From contig NC_060060.1 of assembly GCF_020283565.1 (NCBI RefSeq), positions 40,982,001 to 41,046,000 on the forward strand: DNA of 64,000 nt. The letters are read 5' to 3'. The notes beneath the pieces were generated by a model. That model was not told the origin of the DNA, did not search any database, and saw only the letters and a list, made by a program, of their open reading frames with translations. Below, piece after piece: positions 36,501-46,666 of this stretch. The DNA comes from Trifolium pratense (lineage: Eukaryota; Streptophyta; Magnoliopsida; Fabales; Fabaceae). Within the stretch, counting starts at the first letter, position 1. Each line of letters starts with the position of its first letter. Position numbers and translations under genes: made by a program.

Positions 36501-36772
36501 CGGAGAAGTTGATCGATGAAGCACAATTGAGGGGAAATCTGGTGGTGGAGCGAACTGAAAAGAGGTAGATAGTAAAGCAATTGGATGTAGAAAGAGAAAA
36601 GGAAATGAGAGAAGAGAAGATACGTACGATGTGGGAAGTTTGAATTGAAAGGAATTGGAAATGAGGAAATGTTGTTGTTGTGATTGTTGCAGCATCTGAG
36701 ACGGAAGAGTAATGATGATGATGATGATGATGATAGTGGAAGAGACTTTGCTCTGATGGAATTCATCGTCAT
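33598..36772 (-). CDS. BASS-family plastid sodium/metabolite cotransporter, copy B
   Basis: Eight exons join in frame to 417 residues: 36772-36628, 36554-36445, 35348-35218, 34922-34729, 34537-34285, 34194-33941, 33857-33775 and 33681-33598. A Ser-rich transit region (about 1-85, with a long Ser run at residues 13-21) precedes the SBF transporter fold. It shares with copy A the FAVGVNSSEKDF, SGAQLSNYATF, KPLQRTISFETG and MSLMGFGLVLIW segments. Another ATG two codons later (36766) is equally possible as start. Gene structure is the same as copy A, so the two form a tandem duplicate pair in the same direction. The N-terminal exons have diverged most. The likely role is inner-envelope organic-acid transport; the substrate is not deducible from sequence alone. 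Confidence 0.93.
35501..35676. mobile_element. Small inverted-repeat MITE in BASS copy B intron 2
   Basis: GAACCTGGATTC at the left and GAACCCAGGTTC at the right are imperfect inverted ends. Internal GTGACCGGTCC and GGACGGTCAC also pair. About 176 bp; the target duplication is not clear. Confidence 0.5.
35684..36350. repeat. Tandem segmental duplication within intron 2 of BASS copy B
   Basis: The segment at 35684-35789 recurs at 36137-36250 with few differences (shared TCACTTAGTCCCGTCG, ACTCAAGTGAAG, ACATTTATTAGTAGAGCTAA). Each copy is followed by a minus-strand tRNA-like SINE piece (about 35790-35917 and 36273-36350, the second internally deleted). The unit is about 450 bp. Confidence 0.75.
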
Positions 36773-36888
36773 TTTTATGTCAAAACGCCACCGCTATGAT
36801 GATAGTGGAAGAGACTTTGCCCTGATCTTCTAGTCAAACAAACAATAAAAATGAGGTTGACTTTCTTCTATAAAACACATTTTGCCTA

Positions 36889-37101
36889 GGTGTGCTCAAA
36901 TCCAAACCAATCCAAATAAAAACCGAAAATTGATCCAAAAAAACCGAAAACCGCAAAAAACCGAAGTTTTTTGGATGTGTTTGGATATTCTTTTGTGAAA
37001 ACCGCCGGATCGGATCGGATTTCGGATTGATTTCTTAAAACCGATCCAAACCGAACCAAACCGCATACATATATTTTAATATTTATTTATCTTTTTATTA
37101 G

Positions 37102-37174
<73 letters not shown>

Positions 37175-37632
37175 CATTAACCTTTTTTTTCATTTTAAAT
37201 TTTTTTAATACTATATGTTAGTTTAATTTAATCTATTTTAAATTTTGATAATACTATATATTAGTTTAATTTAATCTATTTTTTTTATTTTTTATATGTT
37301 TCGAATATAATTGGTAATTGTCATTCCAAAATATTAATTTTCAATATATTATATGTTATATTTTACATCAAACTTAATATTTATTTTGTCAAAAATATCA
37401 AACTATTATTTTGTAGCGTTTTTTATAATATTTATATTTATTAAAAAAAATTACAATTTATAATTTGGATATCCAAAAACCGATCCAAATTAAACCGCAT
37501 AATATTAGATCGGATTGGATCGGATTTTTTTTATTTGTCATCCAAAACCGAACCAAACCGCAAATTAATTTATTTTTGGATCGGATGAGTTTTTGCCTCA
37601 AAACCGATCCAAACCGAACCGCGAGCACCCCT
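36889..37632. mobile_element. Non-autonomous DNA transposon with (AT)n core
   Basis: The ends GGTGTGCTC and GAGCACCCC are inverted. The 10-mer ATTTTGCCTA flanks both sides (36879-36888 and 37633-37642), so the true target duplication is 8-10 bp depending on which shared bases belong to the element. Subterminal arrays of AACCGATCCAAACCGAACC-type motifs repeat in both orientations. The 744-bp element has no coding frame. hAT- or MULE-type origin is likely. Confidence 0.8.
37106..37171. repeat. (AT)n microsatellite
   Basis: About 33 AT units in the middle of the element at 36889-37632. Confidence 0.95.
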
Positions 37633-37717
37633 ATTTTGCCTACTGCGTTCGTTCGGAAAAGGAATGCATTGTTGGCTTCTTGCGATTATTTCTTTTTTAA
37701 TTCTACAATTATGTATT

Positions 37718-37862
37718 ATTTAGTGGTGATTGCCACTAAACTCAGTAGAGAATATCAAGGCTCGATTCCTACCACTGTGGTCGGGAAAAGGATGAAATCA
37801 CTTGATAACCCCAGCCCCTGTATATATAATGCATTGTCTCTGTCAATTGAGCTAAGTTCACG
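37718..37862 (-). mobile_element. Degraded tRNA-derived SINE
   Basis: On the minus strand it carries the A-box-like TAGCTCAATTGACAGAGAC and ATATATACAGGGGCTGG, as in the 22336 family, but is diverged and has lost a clear tail and target duplication. Confidence 0.5.
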
Positions 37863-39117
37863 TTTCTATTTTAAGTATTTATAATGTACTTATAGGTCAT
37901 GAGTATTGGACCGAGCGATCAAGTAATGTCCTAATTCACTTCGGCCCATTAAAATATCCATGCTGGCACATGAAAATTTTTCAACGCACCTCAACATTTC
38001 TCCCGCACTCCCTAGCGCACCTAAAAAAATTCGGAAAATACGTTCCGAACTGTTTTTTAGTGTAAAATTTACACTATAAAAAATTCGGAAGGAGTGGGGG
38101 AGAAAGTGGGTGGGTGCGTTGAGAAATTTTCCTGGCACATAAATCCATAGCCATCCAGAAGGCCCAATTTGCCCAGACACATGACCCAACTCGCCCACGA
38201 TCTGGCTTCAAAGTCACATGATAATTTTGGATTTGGCGGGAAACGATAGCAACACCCACGAATTCCACTACTCCACAACCTGAGAACGTGGGAAATAGGA
38301 GTTTCAAAGGCAAAAGTGTTCACCTCTAAAAATCTATATATACCTCACTCCTCCATCATTTGAGGATACTTTCAAAATACACATCCACTCAACAACCATC
38401 ATATTCAGTACGGGAAAATCATCTCTTACTGAATAGACCCCCATACTTTTTAGCAAGAACAAGTATCAATCAGATTTGGTCAGTTTTGAGCCGAAAATTG
38501 CAAAATTGATAAAAGCTGTAACTTTTTAACTTCTTTGGATGTCGGTTATATGAGTGATGGGTACAACGAGCCGATTTTAATTTTTAACGTGTTAGATTGA
38601 AATTTTGTTATAATAACAATTTCATTGGTCCATAAATATTCATAAATATTGAATTTAATAAAAAAAATATTATTGAGCTTTCCTTCCTTGGATAGAGTTT
38701 GAAATAATGAGTTTCCTAGTTGTATTTTGGCCTCTGTCCAAAAAGATATAGCCAATGTTTTTTGCTGATTTTTAATGATATTTTTTGTTTCAAAAAAAAA
38801 AAAAGTTTACATATTACATATTTTTTGTATTATATTTGAACCAAGCAAGGCCATCCCATTTTATGACCAATTTTCGGAGTTCCTTGTGTATTGTATTGCA
38901 ACAATGAAGCGCACATTCACAAATTAAACCACAATGTTGAGTTTCAATTCACAAAAGATATGAATGATTATGAATATTATTGGCATCTCCCATTTCTGTG
39001 AATTAAATTCATTCCCTTTGGCAGGTCTTAGCAATTGTTGCATTATTTTTTCTCACCAATTGCCATGAACAATTTCTAATCAATCTTTCAATTATTCAAT
39101 TTTTCGGGTGGCTTTTG

Positions 39118-41066
39118 ATGACGTCTATGAAGGGAGACAACAACGTTAACATTGATGGTCACGTAAAAGAGATAGTCCCAATAATACATACCGATCACGA
39201 CCATCACGAAGATGGTGGTGGTGACTACATTAATTTCTTGACACCCACACATAATTCTCGGCTGGAGGTCACCCTCTCTTCTCCTAGACCGTCGCCACCA
39301 CAACCTTTTTGGTATTGGCTTAAATTGAGTTTGGGTCTTCTCTGCCTTGGCGTCGCGGGTCTTGCTGTTTTTAATTGGGTCATACCATATTTCATTGAAA
39401 AGGTTTTTTTTTCTCCCTCTAACCATATGTATCTACCGCAATTGGTTACATATATATAATATGTTTTAACCTCTCGAATATTGATGGCTAAATCATATGT
39501 TGTATGTAATGTTTTTAATTCTCCAAATTTCTCCTTCATTATCTTTTTCCATGCATTTCTAAAAGTCTAAACAAATATATAATAATAACAATGTAGCTAG
39601 GTTTATCTATTAAATTCCCTTACCCTTCCCTTGAAAATTTTTGTTATATATATGCTCATATTAATGATCATAAATTTAATTTTTCAGGTGTTTATTCCAG
39701 TAATGAAATGGCAGAGAGACACATTCACCAGTGCAGAGTTAGCTATTATTTTGTTTGCTTCAATAGCACTATTTCCTACCATACTTTTACCATCCTCACC
39801 TTCTATGTGGCTGGCTGGAATGACATTTGGTTATTTTTTGGGTTTCTTGCTAGTATTGTCTGCAGCATCTATAGGAGTATCACTCCCTTTTTTCATTGGC
39901 TCAATGTTCCATCGTAAAATTGAAGTACATGTCTTATCTTAAATCTATCTAAGTTGGTATATTGTTTTCAACGCCAAATGTATCTAGATGTCCTTTCAGT
40001 TTTGCGTTCGTAACAAATAGGTCAAGGTTTTTAGGTAACTAATAAGTCCTTTAAGTTTCTAATTTATTGCCCTATTACCCTTCAAGTTATTCTCCGTTGC
40101 AAAAAGACTGAAGTAACTTAGCGAGGTGGTAGTGAAAAATGAGTTTTGGCTTCCAAATAATAAGAAGTAAGAACTAAGAAGCAGCTTGCAGTGCAAGTTA
40201 ACGGTTATGTTTGCGCCTTTGTAACGGAGGCCGGAAGGTAACGGTGCAATAAATTAGAAACTTAAAAGACTCATTTGTTACGTAAAAAGCTTAAAGGACC
40301 TATATGTTATAAATGCGAAACTTAAAGGATCTATGAATGTATTACGCCCTTTTTAATGTTTATACTTTATATCATTTGTGCTAATTATGATACAAATAAA
40401 ATTGTGATTCTTTATAGGAATGGTTAGAACAATATCCAAAGAAAGCTTCTGTTTTAAGATTAGCTGGTGGAGGAAATAGTTTTGACCAGTTTAAAGCAGT
40501 TGCTTTAATAAGGATTTCTCCTTTCCCTTACATGGTCTATAACTATTGTGCTGTGGCAACAAATGTTCAATATGGTCCTTACTTGTTAGGATCTTTGGTA
40601 GGAATGATGCCAGAAGTAATTGCTTCAATTTACACGTACGATCTCTCTTTCCCTCTCTTTTGGTTGATTGGTCGTCGCTATAAATATATCATCTTTCATT
40701 TTTAGTCACTCTATACTGTGTCACGTTTAACTGATTTTAACCGTGAATACCACATTTGAACAGAAAACTTTTGGAGGGACTAAAAACGGAAAATAGTATA
40801 TTTATAGGGATTAAAATTTTATTTCACTATATAGCTAGCGATGAAATGTTGTATCTTCAATTCACTGACTCTGCAGGGGAATTTTGATACGAGCATTGGC
40901 GGATGCGTCACATAAAACACATATACTATCTGCTCCAGAAATTGTCTTCAATGTTGTTGGCTTCTGCATAGCTATAGGCACAACAATTTTTTTCACAGTC
41001 TATGCTAAGAGGCGGCTGGATGAATTGCGAAAAGAAGATGAACTGCTATGGCAATCATCAATATGA
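39118..41066 (+). CDS. TVP38/TMEM64 (VTT/DedA-type) membrane protein
   Basis: Four exons join in frame to 309 residues: 39118-39402, 39688-39924, 40418-40635 and 40877-41066. A hydrophilic, His/Asp-rich N-terminus (1-65) precedes a first membrane helix (about 66-90). The VTT domain follows (about 115-265), with the conserved PSSPSMWLAGMTFGY segment, a GSMFHR turn, and a VALIRISPFPYMVYNYCAVAT motif, then a last helix and a short charged tail (KRRLDELRKED). This is the SNARE-associated/VTT family found at ER, Golgi and plastid membranes; some relatives act as lipid scramblases or in vesicle traffic, but no specific role can be assigned here. The real start is the ATG at 39118; a second in-frame ATG lies three codons later. 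Intron 2 contains a foldback element. Confidence 0.92.
39972..40348. mobile_element. Foldback element in intron 2 of the VTT-domain gene
   Basis: Two arms of over 100 bp are imperfect inverted repeats. The left-arm blocks AACAAATAGGTC, AATAAGTCCTTTAAGTTTC and AATTTATTGC reappear as complements in the right arm. It has no coding frame. A clear target duplication was not found, so the borders are approximate. Confidence 0.65.
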
Positions 41067-41619
41067 TACATAATTGATGCATACTGCAGAATTGGATGAA
41101 ATCTTACTACTTGAGTAACCTCAGAGATGGAAAATGGTTACCAAGGAACAAGCAGACACAACAAAAGATGTTTGACTTTGTATAGGATTAGTGTCATGTA
41201 TATATGAGTCTAAAAAAGATGTTTTTGGAACCTATATTTGCACTGTGTGTTTATCTATTTTTATTTAACACACTATATTGTTCATTTGTTTGAAGTAAGC
41301 AAAATGAATTAATAGAAAGTAAAATGTGCATTCCAATTTGATACATCAAAACACAATGTCAGAAAGTAAGATGTGCATTCCAATTTGTTCTTTTTGTCTA
41401 GGCTAAGTAGCGATCATCACTGAAACTTATACACACAACTGCGAGGTCTCAGGTTTAGGTTTAAATCTAGATGAAAGTATCTTGCCTAATAATATCAGCA
41501 TTGTCCGATGAATTAGATGTATTGACTTTCAAGACAATATTTTGATATGAAAGTTTACCCTTTTACCCTTCTGTATATGATTGTCTCATGTTGCAAAATG
41601 AGTCACCCCATTCTATCCA
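41067..41619. other. Downstream flank of the VTT-domain gene
   Basis: Contains the 3' untranslated region (AATAAA-like signals are weak). A 35-base motif occurs twice (about 41307-41339 and 41365-41391, sharing GATGTGCATTCCAATTTG or its close variant), a small direct duplication. No gene is seen. Confidence 0.4.
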
Positions 41620-41624
41620 TGAAT

Positions 41625-42085
41625 TGTTAGAATATTTTCTAATATTCTGTGGGCTGCAATCAATTGTGGGTTTTGGTTTTAATAAAAACGGGTTGATGTT
41701 GTTGTGATCCATTTGATGATGCTTAAGCCCGATAATTGTGATCAGTAATAATGGGCTTGAACACTAATTCTGATTTGTGTAGAAACAAAGTGTAGGCCCA
41801 ACTCTAGAGTCCATGATGGGTGGTACTAGGGTTGTTATCTTATAAATAGATAGGCTAGGTCCCCTTTGCCGTCACGTCGTCAAGCTAGCAATCAGCTGAA
41901 CGCTCATTTGTTGTCTTCCCCATCAAAGACCTCAAAGACTGGAGCATGTGATAGGCAAAGGAAGACCTTGTCTAACATATCGGTGGTTCCGATATCTGCT
42001 ATTCCGGTAAACATGATTGCTGACTATCAAGTAAGTGTGTTCTAATTTCATATAATATATCGATTCTTAATTATTAATTATTACA
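41625..42085. repeat. 5' LTR
   Basis: 461 bp, TG...CA ends. A TATA-like TATAAATA at 41841-41848 is a plausible core promoter if transcription runs left to right, as the primer-site and polypurine-tract positions indicate. Confidence 0.93.
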
Positions 42086-42087
42086 TG

Positions 42088-42099
42088 TGGTATCAGAGC
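42088..42099 (+). other. tRNA primer-binding site
   Basis: TGGTATCAGAGC, complementary to the 3' end of initiator-methionine tRNA, placed 2 bp after the 5' LTR as usual for plant Copia-type elements. Confidence 0.9.
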
Positions 42100-45000
42100 T
42101 TAATATTATATGATTTAGAACCCTAATTTGAATGAAATAAATTTTGTCGAAACCATAATTTTATTTTGAGGTTTCTTGTTAATCAGGTTGTGCGATTAAC
42201 ATACTTACTTCTGTTTGATAGTCGTTTGAATGTTTTTGCATATGCTATTGGTGGGTTTTCAAAGTTTTGGAGATTATTTTATTTGTTTCTTCATTAACCC
42301 AGTACGTGAATGACCATTAACATCATATTATTTTATATCCATTTCGGCTGTGATTCATTCAAGGAAATCATATTTGCTTTCCATATATCAATTGGGTGTT
42401 TTGGATTTTATATAATTGTTTTATTATGAATTCAGTTTTGGGTTTGGCTCATGTACACTGCAACTTCATGCCCCCACCTTTATGTTTTGATTTTGTGCAA
42501 TTTCCTTAAACCAAAACCGAACTTAAAGAAACCAAGTGTATTGTTGTTGTAAGCACGAATCCGAATTGTTTAATTGAAGCTTAATGTTTTTTTTCTTTTA
42601 TTATTTGTGCTTCGTCTCAATTTGGTTAAGTATAAGCCGATCATGTTTGAATCATAGCGATGCTTCATCATTGTGAAATTTTTATTTGGCTATGTGTTTT
42701 TCCGGTCAATCACGTTTTGGTTTGGTTTAAAGATTGATTTATCAATTATCCCGTGTCAAAGCCTAATTTTTTTTTATAGTGAATGTTCTTGTTGGTGAAT
42801 AGAGCCAAATCGTGTTTAAATATAGAGAAATTGACGTGAATACAAAGGACATATTTCTTTTGTTTTTGAAAGAATTGATCCTTTCTAAATATATTTTATT
42901 TTGTACAGAAACTAGTTTTACGATTTGAGATTTCTCTTGTTTAAATTTTTAACTCTCAAATCAATGGGTTCTGTGTGCTGGCTGCATTTGTTAATTTCTT
43001 TTCTCATAATTGGGAATTAAAGCTTTGTTGAAACCATCAATTTAATTTGAGGTATTGTTAAATATCGGTGTAATGGTTGCAATTATGCCTTTTGTTCTCT
43101 TGGCATAAGTTTATGCTTGATCATCAAATTTCTTGAGTCCTAAAATAATGTGATTTTAATTATTGATTAAGACCTTGTGTGAGAAGTATTTAAAAACTAA
43201 GAATGGGGAATGCGTTGAAATATTGGGGAAATATTAGACTGAATTTGCTTTGCTAATATTTTACCTTTTTGATATGTTTGTCAGCTTATTTATTTCCTAA
43301 ACATGTGGATTCAATTTGGCATGTCCAGATAATATCGGTTAATCACTATTATAGTATTGTTTAATTTCGACACATTAGTGTTTCGGTTGTTTCCTTAATT
43401 TTGGAACCGATATAAGTTTCCTTTATAAATCAGAGAGATTCATATTTTTCTTATTTTTATATCAGTGGTTATTATTATTACTTTATTTGGAATTGGTCAC
43501 TCATTATTCTATGTGGGATTGCTACTAATTTTATTTTGCAACAAGCATGTGAAGTGTGAAGTATCTTAAGAGAAATTCGGTGAGAAATTTTTTATTTATT
43601 TTTTGTACCACCACTGGTTGCCGGTTATTCAATTTAACGTGTTATGGTATAAGTGCTCAAATTCTTCTGTTTTGCTCAAATTCAGATTTTGGACTATTAA
43701 TTTTGAATGTTGCTATGATTCATATTTTAATAATAACTTACGATCTATTTATTTGCCAATTTAAAGTATGTGATATTTGGAAATAATTGGCTAAATAAGA
43801 GCAAAATCAGTTACGTTGAATGGATTGCAGGCAGAAGGAATCAATGGTTGTTTATATATTATATTCTCTCCATCATACTTATCATCCTTGTGGGTTTTGT
43901 ATCCTCAATATTTGGATTTGGGACTAATGATATTTGAAATTGTTTGGTGCTTGATTTCTTTCAATTCTATTTTGCCGCAAACATGTGAAATATTATTCTT
44001 TTGAGCAATTATGGCAATTTTACAATTAACATCCTTGCATCTTTTATGTATATAAATTGAGTTGATTATTATTAAAAGTTATTATTATGATATAATGGTT
44101 TGTTGTTGATTTGTGAATTGTTTGAGATGACGCTGTAAAAGACTTCATTATACTCTCAAATCATTAAAGTTCATTAACTCTAATTGCAAGGATGGATGTC
44201 ACACTTTTGGAGGTTAGTTGTGCAATTATTATTCTCTTGTGACTTATTATAATTGCATATAAGGAGAAATTTATTTTCAATATTATCTACTCCTTTTTAA
44301 AATGATAAATGTGCAATTATATATAAAAGTGTTATTATTTTCCATAATATTCTAAAAATTAGAAACTCTCTATATGATCATCATTTAATTTCTTGCAATA
44401 TACTCCAATTTTAAAATTTTACTCGATTGAGTGGGAGTATTTCAAGTTTAATATTTTGAGAGTTCTATTCTGGAAAAACATAAATTTAGTGTGACATTGT
44501 TTGACATGTCCATTGTGTGATAGAGAAAATAGTTGAATATTTATTTAAATATTTTAACACTTTTAGATTGGTAATTCAACTATAATTCTCTATCAAGTGG
44601 GAGAGTTCTACATGTCAACTATTTATAAATGTTTATAGAGACTTATATTGAGGAGTCCTATGTTATTTATAAAAGTTCGGGACTATTTGCTTTATATCCT
44701 CAATAATTATTCAAATAAAGTCTCATATTATTCCGCTGCATAAATTATTTATTTATTATATTGAGTTGACTGTTTCACATTAATGATCTCTTATGAGTTG
44801 ACTGTTTCATGGTAATGATCTCTCTCCTCAACTAAAGACATATAATTATATGTGAAAACTTTTAATTATTGATACCTATGCAAGAGATTTTGTGTGTTGG
44901 TATAGGCCGTTACCACCAAAGTGGGACCGCTTATATTGATTGATGAGATTTTCTTTGTAGTTTGAGGAATGGTTTTAATTATAACATGTAATTTTCTGCC

Positions 45001-45488
45001 CAAAGGTGATTATTATATGTTACGATTAAAAATTAATTTGAGATGAAGTTATTGGAGGATGTATTGATCGGAGGAATTTGTCTGCCTAAAGGTGACAACT
45101 TTCAAAGTTCAATGTATACTCATTGATTAACTCATCTGAGGTTTTGACTAAGGTTTTGACTTTAGTTGGTGCATTCTGCCCAAAGGTGATTGTACTATTA
45201 TATTGGCCTCTTTTGATAATACTAATCCAATTTGGTTTTGATTCAAATGAATTTCTCCAGTTATATTTCCATTGAAATGTTGAATATCTTAAATTATAAG
45301 AAATGGATGCAAGACTTGGAGTTTCTTTAAAAATTGTGAAGGAACATTTGGATAAGTGAGAGTTTTAATATACCACTTGATTAGTGGGAGATAACTTATA
45401 TTCTTTTGATATGCTTGATTAGTGGGAGTTTGAATTTTATTAACTCCTTTTATAAATTTGAAATTATTTGAAATATAAAAATATTTGA

Positions 45489-45835
45489 GCTCAGTGTTGT
45501 TGGGATCACTATGCCGGTGATCAACACTATTTTGGAGCTGAGGCATTATATAAATAAATATTATAGCTCAGTGTTGTTGGGATCACTATGCCGGTGATCA
45601 ACACTATTTTGGAGCTGAGGCATTATGTGAAAACATAAATAAATAAGCTCAGTGTTGTCGGGATCACTTAGCCGGTGATCAACACTATTTTGGAGCTGAG
45701 GCATTATGGTATCTTAAGAACCATGTAATTTCTCTGGCTTTGAGGCATTTGAGAGAAATTATGTCTAAAATATTGGAGCTCGATGTTGATTAGATCATTA
45801 TACCGCGGTAGTCAACATTGTTTTGGAGCTTGGAC
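45489..45835. repeat. Hairpin-bearing tandem repeats inside the LTR element
   Basis: Three near-identical units start at 45489, 45566 and 45647, each running GCTCAGTGTTGT through GATCACTATGCCGGTGATC (one variant) and ending TTTTGGAGCTGAGGCATTAT. A diverged fourth unit is at about 45775-45835. Each unit has arms AGTGTTG and CAACACT around GATCA pairs and so can fold. A flanking 50-bp block with TTTCTCTGGCTTT and GGCATTTGAGAGAAATT occurs after units 3 and 4 (45708-45760 and 45840-45892). Confidence 0.85.
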
Positions 45836-46200
45836 TTGTGGTATCTTATGGACCATAGAATTTCTCTGGCTTTAAGGCATTTGAGAGAAATTGAGGACTG
45901 ACGAAGAAAATGATAGTATGGTTGAGATCACAAACATATCATTTTCTCGCTACACTCTACACAAATGACTAGTCGACGGAGTTTGGTGGTATTTATAACC
46001 ATGGAAGGTGTTGTGTCGATAATGATATAATTACCGCTATGATTCGATATCATTTAACTTTTGTTGGACGGAGTCTTAATTAGATGTTGCATCTTGGGAT
46101 CAATGTGGCCACGTTAAAATATGTTATCAACCCGAGAGTCGTTTTCAAAATGTTTTCTTCAAATTAAATATACACAATTGATTTTGCCCAAGTGGGAGAA

Positions 46201-46661
46201 TGTTAGAATATTTTCTAATATTCTGTGGGCTGCAATCAATTGTGGGTTTTGGTTTTAATAAAAACGGGTTGATGTTGTTGTGATCCATTTGATGATGCTT
46301 AAGCCCGATAATTGTGATCAGTAATAATGGGCTTGAACACTAATTCTGATTTGTGTAGAAACAAAGTGTAGGCCCAACTCTAGAGTCCATGATGGGTGGT
46401 ACTAGGGTTGTTATCTTATAAATAGATAGGCTAGGTCCCCTTTGCCGTCACGTCGTCAAGCTAGCAATCAGCTGAACGCTCATTTGTTGTCTTCCCCATC
46501 AAAGACCTCAAAGACTGGAGCATGTGATAGGCAAAGGAAGACCTTGTCTAACATATCGGTGGTTCCGATATCTGCTATTCCGGTAAACATGATTGCTGAC
46601 TATCAAGTAAGTGTGTTCTAATTTCATATAATATATCGATTCTTAATTATTAATTATTACA
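46201..46661. repeat. 3' LTR
   Basis: 461 bp; reads the same as the 5' LTR throughout and is followed by the TGAAT target duplication. Confidence 0.93.
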
Positions 46662-46666
46662 TGAAT

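Larger units (their letters stand above)
36773..39117. other. Intergenic region between BASS copy B and the VTT-domain gene
   Basis: The divergent promoters of both neighbours must lie here. It contains an AT-microsatellite-bearing element (36889-37632), a SINE remnant and, at 38020-38110, an inverted pair built on TTCGGAA motifs. The ORFs across 37890-38320 on minus show no protein family. Confidence 0.5.
41625..46661. mobile_element. Complete non-autonomous LTR retrotransposon (LARD-like)
   Basis: Two direct repeats of 461 bp each start TGTTAGAATATT and end TTATTACA (41625-42085 and 46201-46661). I saw no difference between them by eye. The element is flanked by TGAAT on both sides (41620-41624 and 46662-46666). 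TGGTATCAGAGC at 42088-42099 matches the initiator-Met tRNA primer site. A purine-rich tract AAGTGGGAGAA directly precedes the 3' LTR (46190-46200). The 4.1-kb interior shows no gag, protease, integrase, reverse transcriptase or RNase H motif; its longest frames are under 90 codons. This fits a large non-autonomous derivative, probably mobilised by a Copia-type partner. Matching LTRs indicate recent insertion. Confidence 0.93.

Noticed and set aside
37890..38323. Overlapping minus frames near 38 kb
   Set aside because: Three mutually overlapping frames without domain similarity; the region shows inverted repeats instead.
43556..44004. Frames of 62-76 codons inside the LTR element as gag remnants
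   Set aside because: No CCHC zinc-knuckle, protease or polymerase motif; composition alone explains them.
41640..46660. CRISPR-like array at 45489-45835
   Set aside because: Repeats are long with short variable spacers, in a plant retrotransposon; they are a minisatellite.
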